A stretch of 64,000 nucleotides of DNA from Algoriphagus sp. NG3 (GTDB lineage: Bacteria > Bacteroidota > Bacteroidia > Cytophagales > Cyclobacteriaceae). Of the stretch, positions 15,235 through 23,367 are shown one piece after another (positions within the stretch are counted from its first letter, which is position 1; each line of letters begins with the position of its first letter). A program made the translations under genes and the position numbers. A model generated the notes under the pieces. It worked only from the letters and a program-made list of their open reading frames with translations. It was not told where the DNA came from and did not search any database. The stretch spans positions 1,302,001-1,366,000 of the forward strand of contig NZ_CP139421.1 of NCBI RefSeq assembly GCF_034119865.1. The letters run 5' to 3'.

Positions 15235-16547
15235 ATATTTTCATCTTAAGTATTAAGAATATTATGTCCAAGCCACTGTCCACTGGCTTGAGTCTGGTGT
15301 TATTGGCGTTAGGTGTAGGGCTGATATCCTTGATCCTGCATATTGACAGACATCTTCAATCCCAGATGAATAACAACATCAGGGGGATCGATATGGTAGT
15401 GGGAGCGAAGGGCAGTCCACTGCAATTGATTCTTTCTGCGGTATTCCAGATAGATGTGCCTACTGGTAACATCAAGCTTTCTGAAGCAAACACCTTGAAG
15501 AAAAACCGATTGATAAAATATGGGATCCCACTTTCCTATGGGGATAGTTATGAGACTTTCAGGATTGTAGGGACCAATCAGGAATACCCTGAGCTCTACT
15601 CCATGCAACTGGCAGAAGGGAGCTTATGGACTAAATCGCTGGACGTGACTATCGGTGCCACAGTGGCCGAAAAGACCGGAATGAAAGTAGGGGATACATT
15701 TCTAGGCTCTCATGGGCTCAGCGAAGGAGGACATGTGCATGAAGACCAGTTTTATACCGTAACTGGGATTTTCCAGTCTTCAGGTTCTGTTATTGATCAG
15801 TTGATTTTGACGGGATTGGAAAGTGTCTGGGATATCCATGACGACCATTCTTCACATGCAGCGGATGACAATGACCATGAGAGTGATAATCCAGAACCTA
15901 GTGCTACTGGCGAAATAAAAACTTCTCAGGAAGATGACCACGACCATGACCATGACCATGAAGACGGACATGAACACCACGATCATGTAGTTCCTGAGGA
16001 AGACCGCGAAATTACCGCTATGCTGATCAAATTTCGAAGCCCTATGGGTATGGTACAGCTGCCCCGCATGGTCAATGAAAATACAAATATGCAAGCAGCC
16101 CTACCTAACTATGAATTGCTAAAACTATTCAGTCTGATGGGGATAGCTACCACTACCTTGAGTATGGTGGCATTTGTGGTAATACTGGTATCGGGTATCA
16201 GTGTTTTCATCAGTCTTTACCTCAGCCTGAAAGACCGTATTTACGAAATGGCTCTTCTTCGCACCTATGGAGCATCCAGACAGCAACTTTTAGGCATGAT
16301 TTTCCAAGAAGGCCTATTGATCGCATTCTCGGGCTTTGTGTTGGGTCTTCTACTTAGCAGAATAGGTTTGCTGGTGATTTCTTATCTGTTGGAGTCTGAT
16401 TACCGTTTTGGGTTTACAGATCCAATGTTCATCATAGAAGAAGGCTATTTACTCATTATCACCTTAGTCATAGGATTCCTGGCAGCTTTGATACCTGCTA
16501 TTCATGTCTTTAAAATCAATCTATCAAAAAGTTTGGCTGATGCTTAA
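15231..16547 (+). CDS. FtsX-like ABC permease with His-rich periplasmic loop
   Basis: A 438-residue MacB/LolC-type permease: one N-terminal helix (about 14-37), a large periplasmic domain, then three C-terminal helices (about 300-325, 350-375, 395-425) typical of FtsX. The periplasmic domain contains a stretch with 12 His between residues 203 and 252 (for example HDHDHDHEDGHEHH), alternating with Asp/Glu. This is a probable zinc-binding loop. Residues GGHVHED (167-172) add further ligands. Overlaps on both sides tie it to the ATPase and the DUF3299-like gene. P. aeruginosa PA4064-PA4066, as I recall them, have the same order and are zinc-repressed. Direction of transport is unknown. Confidence 0.85.
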   Translation: MNIFILSIKNIMSKPLSTGLSLVLLALGVGLISLILHIDRHLQSQMNNNIRGIDMVVGAKGSPLQLILSAVFQIDVPTGNIKLSEANTLKKNRLIKYGIPLSYGDSYETFRIVGTNQEYPELYSMQLAEGSLWTKSLDVTIGATVAEKTGMKVGDTFLGSHGLSEGGHVHEDQFYTVTGIFQSSGSVIDQLILTGLESVWDIHDDHSSHAADDNDHESDNPEPSATGEIKTSQEDDHDHDHDHEDGHEHHDHVVPEEDREITAMLIKFRSPMGMVQLPRMVNENTNMQAALPNYELLKLFSLMGIATTTLSMVAFVVILVSGISVFISLYLSLKDRIYEMALLRTYGASRQQLLGMIFQEGLLIAFSGFVLGLLLSRIGLLVISYLLESDYRFGFTDPMFIIEEGYLLIITLVIGFLAALIPAIHVFKINLSKSLADA

Positions 16548-16977
16548 AACACCTCTTCTAATCTTCTTCTTTTTCCTGGCTACCTCAGTGTATTCCCAAA
16601 CAAAAATCGACTGGGACATTCTCTCTGACGTCACTTTCACTGATAAATACAGTGAGGAAGTACAGGCTTACTATTATTTCCCCACCTTTGGTCCATCGGT
16701 ATTATCTCTGAATAAAAAAGAAGTAATCATTAGAGGCTATGTACTGGAAATAGACCGTGGAAATGATGTGTATATATTATCTGCAAATCCCTTTGCTGCC
16801 TGTTTTTTCTGTGGAGGCGCAGGCCCTGAATCTATCGTGGAGCTGAAGTTGGATAAGGATCATCCCCGGTTTAAAATGGATCAGGTAGTGACTTTCAAAG
16901 GTACTTTGAAGCTCAATGCAATAGATATTTACCAGTGTAACTACATCCTTGAAAATGCCAAAGTGTATAAGGAATAG
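16540..16977 (+). CDS. DUF3299-like periplasmic protein
   Basis: A 145-residue exported protein: signal peptide (MLKTPLLIFFFFLATSVYSQ), then KIDWDILSDVTF, a conserved opening of DUF3299-type proteins. An OB-like core follows with IIRGYVLEID and the family hallmark AACFFCGGAGPES (about 84-96), a CxxC that may bind metal. The ATG at 16540 is chosen because it gives the signal peptide directly and overlaps the permease stop by 8 bases; the longer frame from 16504 has no better start. It is the last gene of the ATPase/permease operon. Its function is unknown; it may work with the His-rich loop of the permease. Confidence 0.75.
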   Translation: MLKTPLLIFFFFLATSVYSQTKIDWDILSDVTFTDKYSEEVQAYYYFPTFGPSVLSLNKKEVIIRGYVLEIDRGNDVYILSANPFAACFFCGGAGPESIVELKLDKDHPRFKMDQVVTFKGTLKLNAIDIYQCNYILENAKVYKE

Positions 16978-17026
16978 CTAGGGGAATTAAATCCTGTTCA
17001 AGAAACAATCTTTCTAATGAAGAAAT

Positions 17027-17072
17027 ATGAAGTGCTAGCTGGGAATTCTCGCATTCCTGTCTAGCACTTCAT
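17027..17072. terminator. Convergent-gene hairpin
   Basis: ATGAAGTGCTAG (17027-17038) and CTAGCACTTCAT (17061-17072) form a perfect 12-bp stem with a 22-base loop between the convergent DUF3299-like and lipoprotein genes. T-runs are weak on both sides, so termination strength is uncertain. Confidence 0.55.
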
Positions 17073-17077
17073 CTTAT

Positions 17078-17626
17078 TTAAAAATAGGGCTTAATAGAAA
17101 CTTTCCCGTTGCCGGGGATGCCTCCTCCCTGTTCGTTGAAATCCTCGGCACGTTTGAACACACAATTGAATGTGAAATCTCCCATAGCCAGTCCGGTTGA
17201 GGCTCCTGCACTTCCAGATCCTGGAGTTTCTTGGTACCTCTGCCCACTGACAGACATAGTCCCGGATACGCTTCCATATCTTGTAAAAACATCAGCTCCA
17301 GGAGGTGTAATTACCACAAAGCTGCCATCCGCCTCGTCTGACTCGGGATCTCTGATAGGCAATACTGTTGTGCCTCGAAGCATTGCCTGTACCAGCATTT
17401 CAAAGTCACCATCTACGATATTGAAAGTGATCATCCTATAGCTGGGCTCGCCGGGAATATCGGTGTACATTGCAATCAGCGCGTCATTTGGTATAGTTCC
17501 TGAAAATGATTCCCCGTTTTCCAGATTGACCTGATAGGTATGTTCCGCAGGGACTTCAGGTCCGCTTCCACAGGAATAAATAACCAAAAGAAGCAATGAA
17601 AATACAATTTTAGAGAAAGTCTTCAT
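17078..17626 (-). CDS. Lipoprotein, unknown function
   Basis: A 182-residue probable lipoprotein: MKTFSKIVFSLLLLVIYSCGSG has a lipobox ending at Cys19. The mature part is beta-rich, with Gly/Ser-rich turns. An ITFNIVDGDFEMLVQ segment and a late DFTFNCVFKRAEDF segment stand out, the latter with a second Cys. I do not recognise the family. It begins 3 bases after the stop of the beta-barrel gene (17630-18139) on the same strand, so the pair forms a two-gene operon, a common lipoprotein/outer-membrane arrangement. Its 3' end faces the zinc-related block across a hairpin. Confidence 0.65.
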   Translation of the reverse strand: MKTFSKIVFSLLLLVIYSCGSGPEVPAEHTYQVNLENGESFSGTIPNDALIAMYTDIPGEPSYRMITFNIVDGDFEMLVQAMLRGTTVLPIRDPESDEADGSFVVITPPGADVFTRYGSVSGTMSVSGQRYQETPGSGSAGASTGLAMGDFTFNCVFKRAEDFNEQGGGIPGNGKVSIKPYF

Positions 17627-17629
17627 GGC

Positions 17630-18139
17630 TTAAAAGTTGAATTTGAGTCCTGCCGCGATCACCAGCCTATCAAAATCACTGATGATGTATTTGACTTCTG
17701 CAAAGGGCAGAAAGTTTTTGCCTAAATCAAAATTGGCTCCCGCACCTAGATTAAGGCCGATACGTCCTTGGCTGACCGAAAAGTCAGTAGAGCCGCCGAT
17801 TACGGATAGGTCAGTTTTTACTTTCAACTGGGTGAAGTTCAATCCACCAAGACCATACAGCTGAACTGAATTTTCCTCAAGAAGAATGTAATTTAGATTT
17901 CCATTGAGTTCAAATGCGGAGGTTTTGACCACAGTCTCATCCTTTGGGAAATAAAAGGAGAAGCTGGGGGATATTACAATTTTTTCTGCAATAGGAAACT
18001 CAGCAATTGCACCTATTCCAAGTGTGTTGATGTTAGTTCCATAGATCAACTGGCCTCCGATACGTTTGGAATCCTGGGCCAAAAGCTGTCCCATCCCTGC
18101 TATCATAGCGATAGCAAAAACAATTAGTGATTTTTTCAT
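17630..18139 (-). CDS. Small outer-membrane beta-barrel protein
   Basis: A 169-residue outer-membrane protein of the OmpW/porin-like eight-stranded type. The signal peptide is MKKSLIVFAIAMIAGMGQLLAQ. The rest is a series of alternating polar/apolar strands (for example KIVISPSFSFYFPK, SVQLYGLGGLNFTQLKV, GRIGLNLGAGANFDL) and ends in the aromatic LKFNF pattern, with a C-terminal Phe recognised by the Bam machinery. It leads a two-gene operon with the lipoprotein downstream. Function is unknown; such barrels are often structural or defence-related. Confidence 0.8.
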   Translation of the reverse strand: MKKSLIVFAIAMIAGMGQLLAQDSKRIGGQLIYGTNINTLGIGAIAEFPIAEKIVISPSFSFYFPKDETVVKTSAFELNGNLNYILLEENSVQLYGLGGLNFTQLKVKTDLSVIGGSTDFSVSQGRIGLNLGAGANFDLGKNFLPFAEVKYIISDFDRLVIAAGLKFNF

Positions 18140-18494
18140 TTGAATTTGTTATTGATAAATAATAGATAAAACAAGGCGTATTATGCCATTCTTCTCTTAG
18201 TCAGAGAAAAGGGAAAAAGGTAAACAAGGAACTAGTAAAATTATGATTACCCGCAATGACTCCAGAAGCCATATTTTCTTTGCTTTACTAGAAGGAAGAC
18301 AAGAGACAGGAGACCGAAGAAGAGTCTTAGCGTTATTGTTTTCCGAATCCTATAAGTTTTACTGGTAGAAAAGCGGAGATGCATAAAAAAAACATCTGAA
18401 ATTGACTTTATTCTAAATATCAAGACTATAAATGAAGTAGCATGATTTGATTTATGAGAGTAAGGGTTTTTGGAGTCACGTATTTACTTCCTGC
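18140..18494. other. 355-base stretch without a convincing gene
   Basis: Between the beta-barrel gene and the LacI gene, both on the minus strand. The only open frame (41 codons rightward from an ATG near 18242) is rich in Arg/Glu from a purine run and looks random. It should hold the promoter of the barrel operon and the end of the lacI transcript; no strong terminator was seen. Confidence 0.4.
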
Positions 18495-19538
18495 TTATTG
18501 AACAAGGGTTTGTTGGGATTTTAAAGAAGATTTTCGGATGATCAATTCAGACCTTAGCGTAATGGTATCCGTGTTTTGAAGTACCGCCCCATCACTGCTA
18601 TTTAAGTGATTTATAAGGTTTCGCATTGCCAATTCCCCCATTTCAAATCCCGGGTAATTAGTAGTGCTTAACTTAGGTTCAATCAAACGGGAAATCACAT
18701 CATTATTGAATCCCATTACTGCTATATCTTCTGGTACTTGTAGACCTCTTTCCTTTAATTCACTGATACATCCCGCAGCCATGATGTCATTTGATACGAA
18801 CAGCCCATCAGGAATTTCATCGTGTTGGAGGATGAAATCCACAATGGTTTCAAAATTTTCTTCAGTGAAATCTGTGTGAAAGACCAATTCAGGAAGGTAT
18901 TCCAGTCCTTGATCTATTAGCGCGTATCGATATCCTTTTAGTCTGTCCAGATACACATTTACCTGCCCGTTACCCAATACATGTACTATTCTTTTACAGC
19001 CTTCTTTAATCAAGTGTGCTGTGGCATTGTATCCGGCCTGGACGTTGTCTATCATCACTCCGGCAAACTGGGTGTTCAGGGGGATTCTGTCAAAAAACAA
19101 TACTGGAATGTTCTTCTCAAGGAATGGTTTGAAATGGTCATAGGTGATAGAGTTGGCCGCCAGGGATACCAAAAGTCCATCTACCCTCGAGTTATACATG
19201 GTTTTTACATTGGCCTTTTCTTTTTCGAAGGATTCGAAGGATTGGCTTATGATCAGATTATATCCTGATTGACTGGCTACTTTTTCCATTCCTGCCAAGA
19301 CGGAGGACTGGAAATTACTGTTTAGTCTGGGGACGATTACGCCTATATTGTTTGTCTTTTTGCTCCGCAGATTTGAGGCAAATACATTAAAGCGATAGCC
19401 CATCTCACTTGCAATGTCATAGATTCTCTTTTTGGTCTTTTCATTCACTGCGGGATGGTCGTTCAATGCCCTACTTACTGTAGTGGATGACACTCCCGCG
19501 CTTTCTGCAATATCATAGATAGTGACTTCTTTGCTCAT
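18495..19538 (-). CDS. LacI-family transcriptional regulator
   Basis: A 347-residue LacI/GalR regulator. The N-terminal helix-turn-helix is TIYDIAESAGVSSTTVSRALND (about 5-26), followed by the hinge YRFNVFASNLRSKKTNNIGVIVP. The periplasmic-binding-protein-like sensor domain follows, with VDGLLVSLA, IPVLFFDR, DNVQAGYNATAHLI and DGLFVSNDIMAAG typical of sugar-binding members. The ATG at 19538 is chosen over the open frame start at 19580, because it places the HTH at the usual distance from the N-terminus. It is divergent from the SusC/SusD pair, and an operator typical of LacI proteins lies between them, so it very likely controls that pair in response to a sugar. Confidence 0.92.
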   Translation of the reverse strand: MSKEVTIYDIAESAGVSSTTVSRALNDHPAVNEKTKKRIYDIASEMGYRFNVFASNLRSKKTNNIGVIVPRLNSNFQSSVLAGMEKVASQSGYNLIISQSFESFEKEKANVKTMYNSRVDGLLVSLAANSITYDHFKPFLEKNIPVLFFDRIPLNTQFAGVMIDNVQAGYNATAHLIKEGCKRIVHVLGNGQVNVYLDRLKGYRYALIDQGLEYLPELVFHTDFTEENFETIVDFILQHDEIPDGLFVSNDIMAAGCISELKERGLQVPEDIAVMGFNNDVISRLIEPKLSTTNYPGFEMGELAMRNLINHLNSSDGAVLQNTDTITLRSELIIRKSSLKSQQTLVQ

Positions 19539-19981
19539 TTCTGTACATGTTAAATTAGATTCAATACTCTCTTTTAGCACTTCCTCTGTAATTGGTGATT
19601 TTCGATCTCATTGGGCTCAGGTTTTTAGGTATGGCTGTATAATTAAGCGAATTTTGTAATGAAGTATAATAGTTTCATGAAAAAAATATGATATCGATTC
19701 CGTTAACTTGTTCTTTTTGGTTTGGGGACTAGGATCCTACCGCAATTAAGTATACAATTTTGTAGTACCAATGATATTGTGCCTTTTTTACTGTATATGT
19801 GAATTACAGTGAATAAAATTTTGATTTTTAAGTCCATTTATTGATAAGTCTAAGTCTTAGATCTCAAAAACTTATCTGCAGACATTTTAATTGCTTTGAT
19901 TAAAAATTGCTGTTCGAAACATTTTTTAAGAACAGGGCCTTTCTTAATACTAAAAATTAATTTTATTATGAATATTTTTTC

Positions 19982-19995
19982 TGCAATCGGTTGCA
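19982..19995. promoter_or_regulatory. LacI-type operator upstream of SusC
   Basis: TGCAATCGGTTGCA is an inverted repeat with a central CG, the hallmark of LacI-family operators, and here has 5-base arms with a 4-base centre (not the 5-5-5 form of the metal boxes). It lies 269 bases before the SusC start, in the region shared with the divergent LacI gene. A weaker inverted repeat, CTGTTC...GAACAG, sits at 19910-19935. Confidence 0.65.
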
Positions 19996-20159
19996 ACTTT
20001 AAATGATTTTACTCAGATTCATAGTTCTAAACACAAATAAATCAAAAGCCTATGATGAGAAAACTGTAAAATTTCAGGGGGTGGGATCCATGCTCTCAGA
20101 CTTTGCCTCCTTCAGTTCGACTGAAAAACCCATTCTAATCAATTACAATTAAACCTAAA

Positions 20160-20267
20160 ATGCATATGAAATCGACACGATTAAAATACTCATTACCACA
20201 AACAGGTAATGATTTTTTGAATCGTCAAGGATTCCATGTGAGCATTGAAAAACAATCAAACACATGA
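20160..20267 (+). CDS. Short leader ORF overlapping the SusC start
   Basis: A 35-codon open frame, starting ATG CAT ATG, whose TGA stop (20265-20267) overlaps the SusC ATG (20264-20266) as ATGA. The product is basic at the N-terminus (MHMKSTRLKYSLPQTGND), with no signal peptide or known motif. Stop/start overlap is how translationally coupled leaders are built, but a frame of this length can also occur by chance. The leader may simply be untranslated 5' sequence. Confidence 0.3.
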   Translation: MHMKSTRLKYSLPQTGNDFLNRQGFHVSIEKQSNT

Positions 20268-23200
20268 AACATGCTAACCACAGCAGTATAAGGTGGATTA
20301 ATAACTTGAAGCTAATAGCTAAGAGAATTCCCTTATTAATTTTAGTTTTTCTTCTAGCCTATACTTCCATCCTGGCACAAAGTACAGTGCGTGGAAGAGT
20401 AACAGACGATACAGATGCCGGATTGCCCGGAGCCACTGTATTGGTAAAAGGAACCAGCTTAGGAACCACATCTGATTTGGAAGGGAACTTCTCTATTGCC
20501 GTACCAGATCAGAATGCTGTTCTGGTATTTTCATTTATTGGCTATCAAGCACAGGAAATCCAGGTAGCTAACCAATCTGTCATCAACGTAAAGCTAAATC
20601 CAAGCACGGAGTCCCTGGAAGAAGTCATAGTGGTGGGATATGGAACGCAGCGGGAAGAAGCGGTGACGGGTTCGGTAGCTTCGGTTTCTGGTGATCTCAT
20701 CAGGGAAATACCATCTACCAACGTGACCAATGCCTTACAAGGGAGGATGCCGGGTGTGGAATTTTCTCAGACTTCCTCCAAACCTGGAGCTGCCATGCAG
20801 ATCCGAATCCGGGGATCCCGGTCCCTCAATGCGAGCAATGATCCATTGATTGTCTTGGACGGGATTCCTTTTCCGGGCTCTATCACAGATATCAATCCAA
20901 ATGATATTAAAAGTTTGGATATCCTGAAAGATGCCTCTGCCACGGCTATTTATGGTTCCCGGGGAGCCAATGGAGTCATATTGATCACCACCAACAGAGG
21001 GGCAAAGGGACAAAAGCCAAGAGTCAGTTACAATGGGTTCTATGGTCCGCAGACAGTTTTTTCCAAATTTCCAATGATGAACAACGAGGAGTTTGTGGCA
21101 TTGCGCACAGCAGCCGGCTTGTTCACCAATGGTCCAGATGAAAACGATGCCGTAAATACCGACTGGCAGGATCTTTTATATAAAACGGGCTCGTTATCCT
21201 CGCATGACATCAGTGTCACAGGAGGTACAGAAGGCGGGAATTACAATGTAGGGCTGGGATATCTCCAAGACAAAGGAGTAATCCCTACCCAAGAGTACAA
21301 CAGGATTTCCCTTCGGGCTTCGATTGATCAGCAAGTAGGTAAATATTTCCGCTTTGGGCTGACTACCAATAATAATTACAACATAACAGAAGGTGGTCAG
21401 GTAGGCCTGGGCTTACTTGGATTTACGCCTATCTCAGATCCTTATCAAGCTGACGGTTCTTGGAAAAGAACTATGAGCTCAGCACTTGATGATTCATGGG
21501 TTTACTCCAGAGAGATCGTGGAGGGCCTGGAAGACCAATGGCTGAGTGAATCCCGAGCCTTCGCTTCCTACAATTCTATTTTTGCCGAGGTGAAGATCCC
21601 GGGTGTGGAAGGATTGAAATACCGTTCCAATCTAGGTCTGGATTACCGGCAGGTAAATGGCGGTAGTTTTACGGGCCAGGGTATAAATAACGTAAACCCG
21701 GAGACACCTTCATTTGCTTCAGTCAGCAATTCCCATAACTACCATTGGGTACTTGAGAACCTTGTGAGCTATGATAAAGCTTTCGGCAAACACCTGTTTA
21801 ATGTGGTGGGCTTGTACTCAGCGGAGCAAAATACGTTTAACAGGTCACAAATGGGAGCCAGAGGGATACCAGCAGAAGCATTCCAGTTCTACAACATAGG
21901 ATCTGCCGATGGTGAGATTATAGTCAACCCAGGTGATCAGCAATACCAGCAGTGGGGCTTGATGTCATGGATGGGTAGAGTGATGTATTCTTTTGACGAC
22001 AAATATATGTTGTCAGCAACATTGAGATCTGATGGTTCTTCTAGACTGGCAGATGGTTATAAGTGGCATACCTATCCGGCCATTTCAGCAGGTTGGAATA
22101 TAGCAAAGGAATCATTCTTAAGTAATAGTACCACTATCAACAACTTGAAACTTCGGGTAGGATATGGTCAGACTTCAAATCAGGCTATTTCACCATATGC
22201 CACGCTAGGACAATTGGCTACTAGGCCGTATAATTTCGGAAATGATCATTATGCGACCGGTTATTATGTGTCACAGCTACCAAATCCAAACCTTGGCTGG
22301 GAATATTCGGAAACCTGGAATGTAGGGGTGGATTTTGGATTTTTGAACAGCAGACTAACAGGTACCTTGGAGTATTATATCACCAATACCAATGATATTT
22401 TGCTCAATGTAAACCTTCCAAGTACTTCAGGTGTGGGTAGTTACACTGCCAATATCGGCGAAACCCAAAATAAGGGAATTGAACTCTCTTTAAATGGAGT
22501 AATCATTCAAAATACCAATGGATGGAGCTGGGAGGCTGGTGTGAATATCTATGGCAACAGAAATAAACTGGTGTCTTTGGCCTCAGGACAACTGAGGGAT
22601 GAATCCAATTGGTGGTTTGTAGGTCATCCTATAGATGTCATATTTGACCACAAAAATATAGGCCTATGGCAAGAGGGTGATCCTCACCTGGATATTTTGG
22701 AACCGGGAGGAAATGTGGGGATGATCAAGGTGAAATATAACGGTGACTTTGATTCAGAAGGTAAACCAACGCGACAGATTGGGCCGGATGACCGGGAGGT
22801 CATGAGCGTTCTACCGGATTTTCAAGGTGGTTTCAATACCCGTTTGGCCTATAAGGGGCTTGATTTGAATATCGTAGGAGCCTTCAAAAGTGGTGGGGTT
22901 TTGATCAGTACCTTACACTCTGCTTCCGGATACCTGAATATGCTGAGCGGACGTAGAAACAACGTAAAGGTGGACTATTGGACTCCGGAAAATACCGATG
23001 CAAGATATCCGAAACCGGGAGGAATCATCTCCGGTGACAATCCTAAATACGGGAGTACGCTGGGATACTTTGATGCTTCTTATGTGAAAATCCGTAACAT
23101 ATCTTTGGGCTATAACTTCAATCAAACCTTGTTGGAAAATGTTGGGGTTGATAGGTTAAGAGTGTACTTCAGTGTACAAAACCCTATAGTGATCTCCTCT

Positions 23201-23356
23201 CCATTCTATAGGGAAACCGGTCTGGATCCTGAGACCAATTCTTTTGGTAATGAAAATGCAGCGGTCACTTCGGCGTATCAGAGTAGACTGTTGACCTTAG
23301 GCACCAATGCGCCTGCTGTCCGCAATTTTCTTTTCGGTATCAATTTGACATTTTAA
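20264..23356 (+). CDS. SusC/RagA-family TonB-linked outer-membrane transporter
   Basis: A 1030-residue transporter for glycans or other large substrates. It has a signal peptide (about 23-45, ending SILAQ), a carboxypeptidase-regulatory-like domain (about 47-120, starting TVRGRVTDDTDAGLPGAT), the SusC hallmark LEEVIVVGYGTQ (about 118-129, the TonB box region), a plug with IRIRGSRSLNASNDPLIVLDG and ILKDASATAIYGSRGANGVI, and a large barrel to the C-terminus ending in LTF. It is followed after 11 bases by SusD. No glycoside hydrolase or other carbohydrate gene follows, so the locus is a SusCD pair without enzymes in this window. Regulation by the divergent LacI protein is likely. Confidence 0.95.
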   Translation: MKHANHSSIRWINNLKLIAKRIPLLILVFLLAYTSILAQSTVRGRVTDDTDAGLPGATVLVKGTSLGTTSDLEGNFSIAVPDQNAVLVFSFIGYQAQEIQVANQSVINVKLNPSTESLEEVIVVGYGTQREEAVTGSVASVSGDLIREIPSTNVTNALQGRMPGVEFSQTSSKPGAAMQIRIRGSRSLNASNDPLIVLDGIPFPGSITDINPNDIKSLDILKDASATAIYGSRGANGVILITTNRGAKGQKPRVSYNGFYGPQTVFSKFPMMNNEEFVALRTAAGLFTNGPDENDAVNTDWQDLLYKTGSLSSHDISVTGGTEGGNYNVGLGYLQDKGVIPTQEYNRISLRASIDQQVGKYFRFGLTTNNNYNITEGGQVGLGLLGFTPISDPYQADGSWKRTMSSALDDSWVYSREIVEGLEDQWLSESRAFASYNSIFAEVKIPGVEGLKYRSNLGLDYRQVNGGSFTGQGINNVNPETPSFASVSNSHNYHWVLENLVSYDKAFGKHLFNVVGLYSAEQNTFNRSQMGARGIPAEAFQFYNIGSADGEIIVNPGDQQYQQWGLMSWMGRVMYSFDDKYMLSATLRSDGSSRLADGYKWHTYPAISAGWNIAKESFLSNSTTINNLKLRVGYGQTSNQAISPYATLGQLATRPYNFGNDHYATGYYVSQLPNPNLGWEYSETWNVGVDFGFLNSRLTGTLEYYITNTNDILLNVNLPSTSGVGSYTANIGETQNKGIELSLNGVIIQNTNGWSWEAGVNIYGNRNKLVSLASGQLRDESNWWFVGHPIDVIFDHKNIGLWQEGDPHLDILEPGGNVGMIKVKYNGDFDSEGKPTRQIGPDDREVMSVLPDFQGGFNTRLAYKGLDLNIVGAFKSGGVLISTLHSASGYLNMLSGRRNNVKVDYWTPENTDARYPKPGGIISGDNPKYGSTLGYFDASYVKIRNISLGYNFNQTLLENVGVDRLRVYFSVQNPIVISSPFYRETGLDPETNSFGNENAAVTSAYQSRLLTLGTNAPAVRNFLFGINLTF

Positions 23357-23367
23357 GGACGAACATT

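Noticed and set aside
15852..16094. Open frame antisense to the His-rich loop of the permease
   Set aside because: It is a shadow of the His/Asp repeat (CAC/GAC codons give Val/Met-rich antisense sequence).
18242..18367. 41-codon frame rightward in the spacer before lacI
   Set aside because: Driven by a purine run, giving Arg/Glu-rich low-complexity sequence; no start-site signal or homology seen.
19861..19935. CTGTTC...GAACAG inverted repeat as a second LacI operator
   Set aside because: The arms are six bases with a 14-base centre and no central CG, unlike LacI-type sites.
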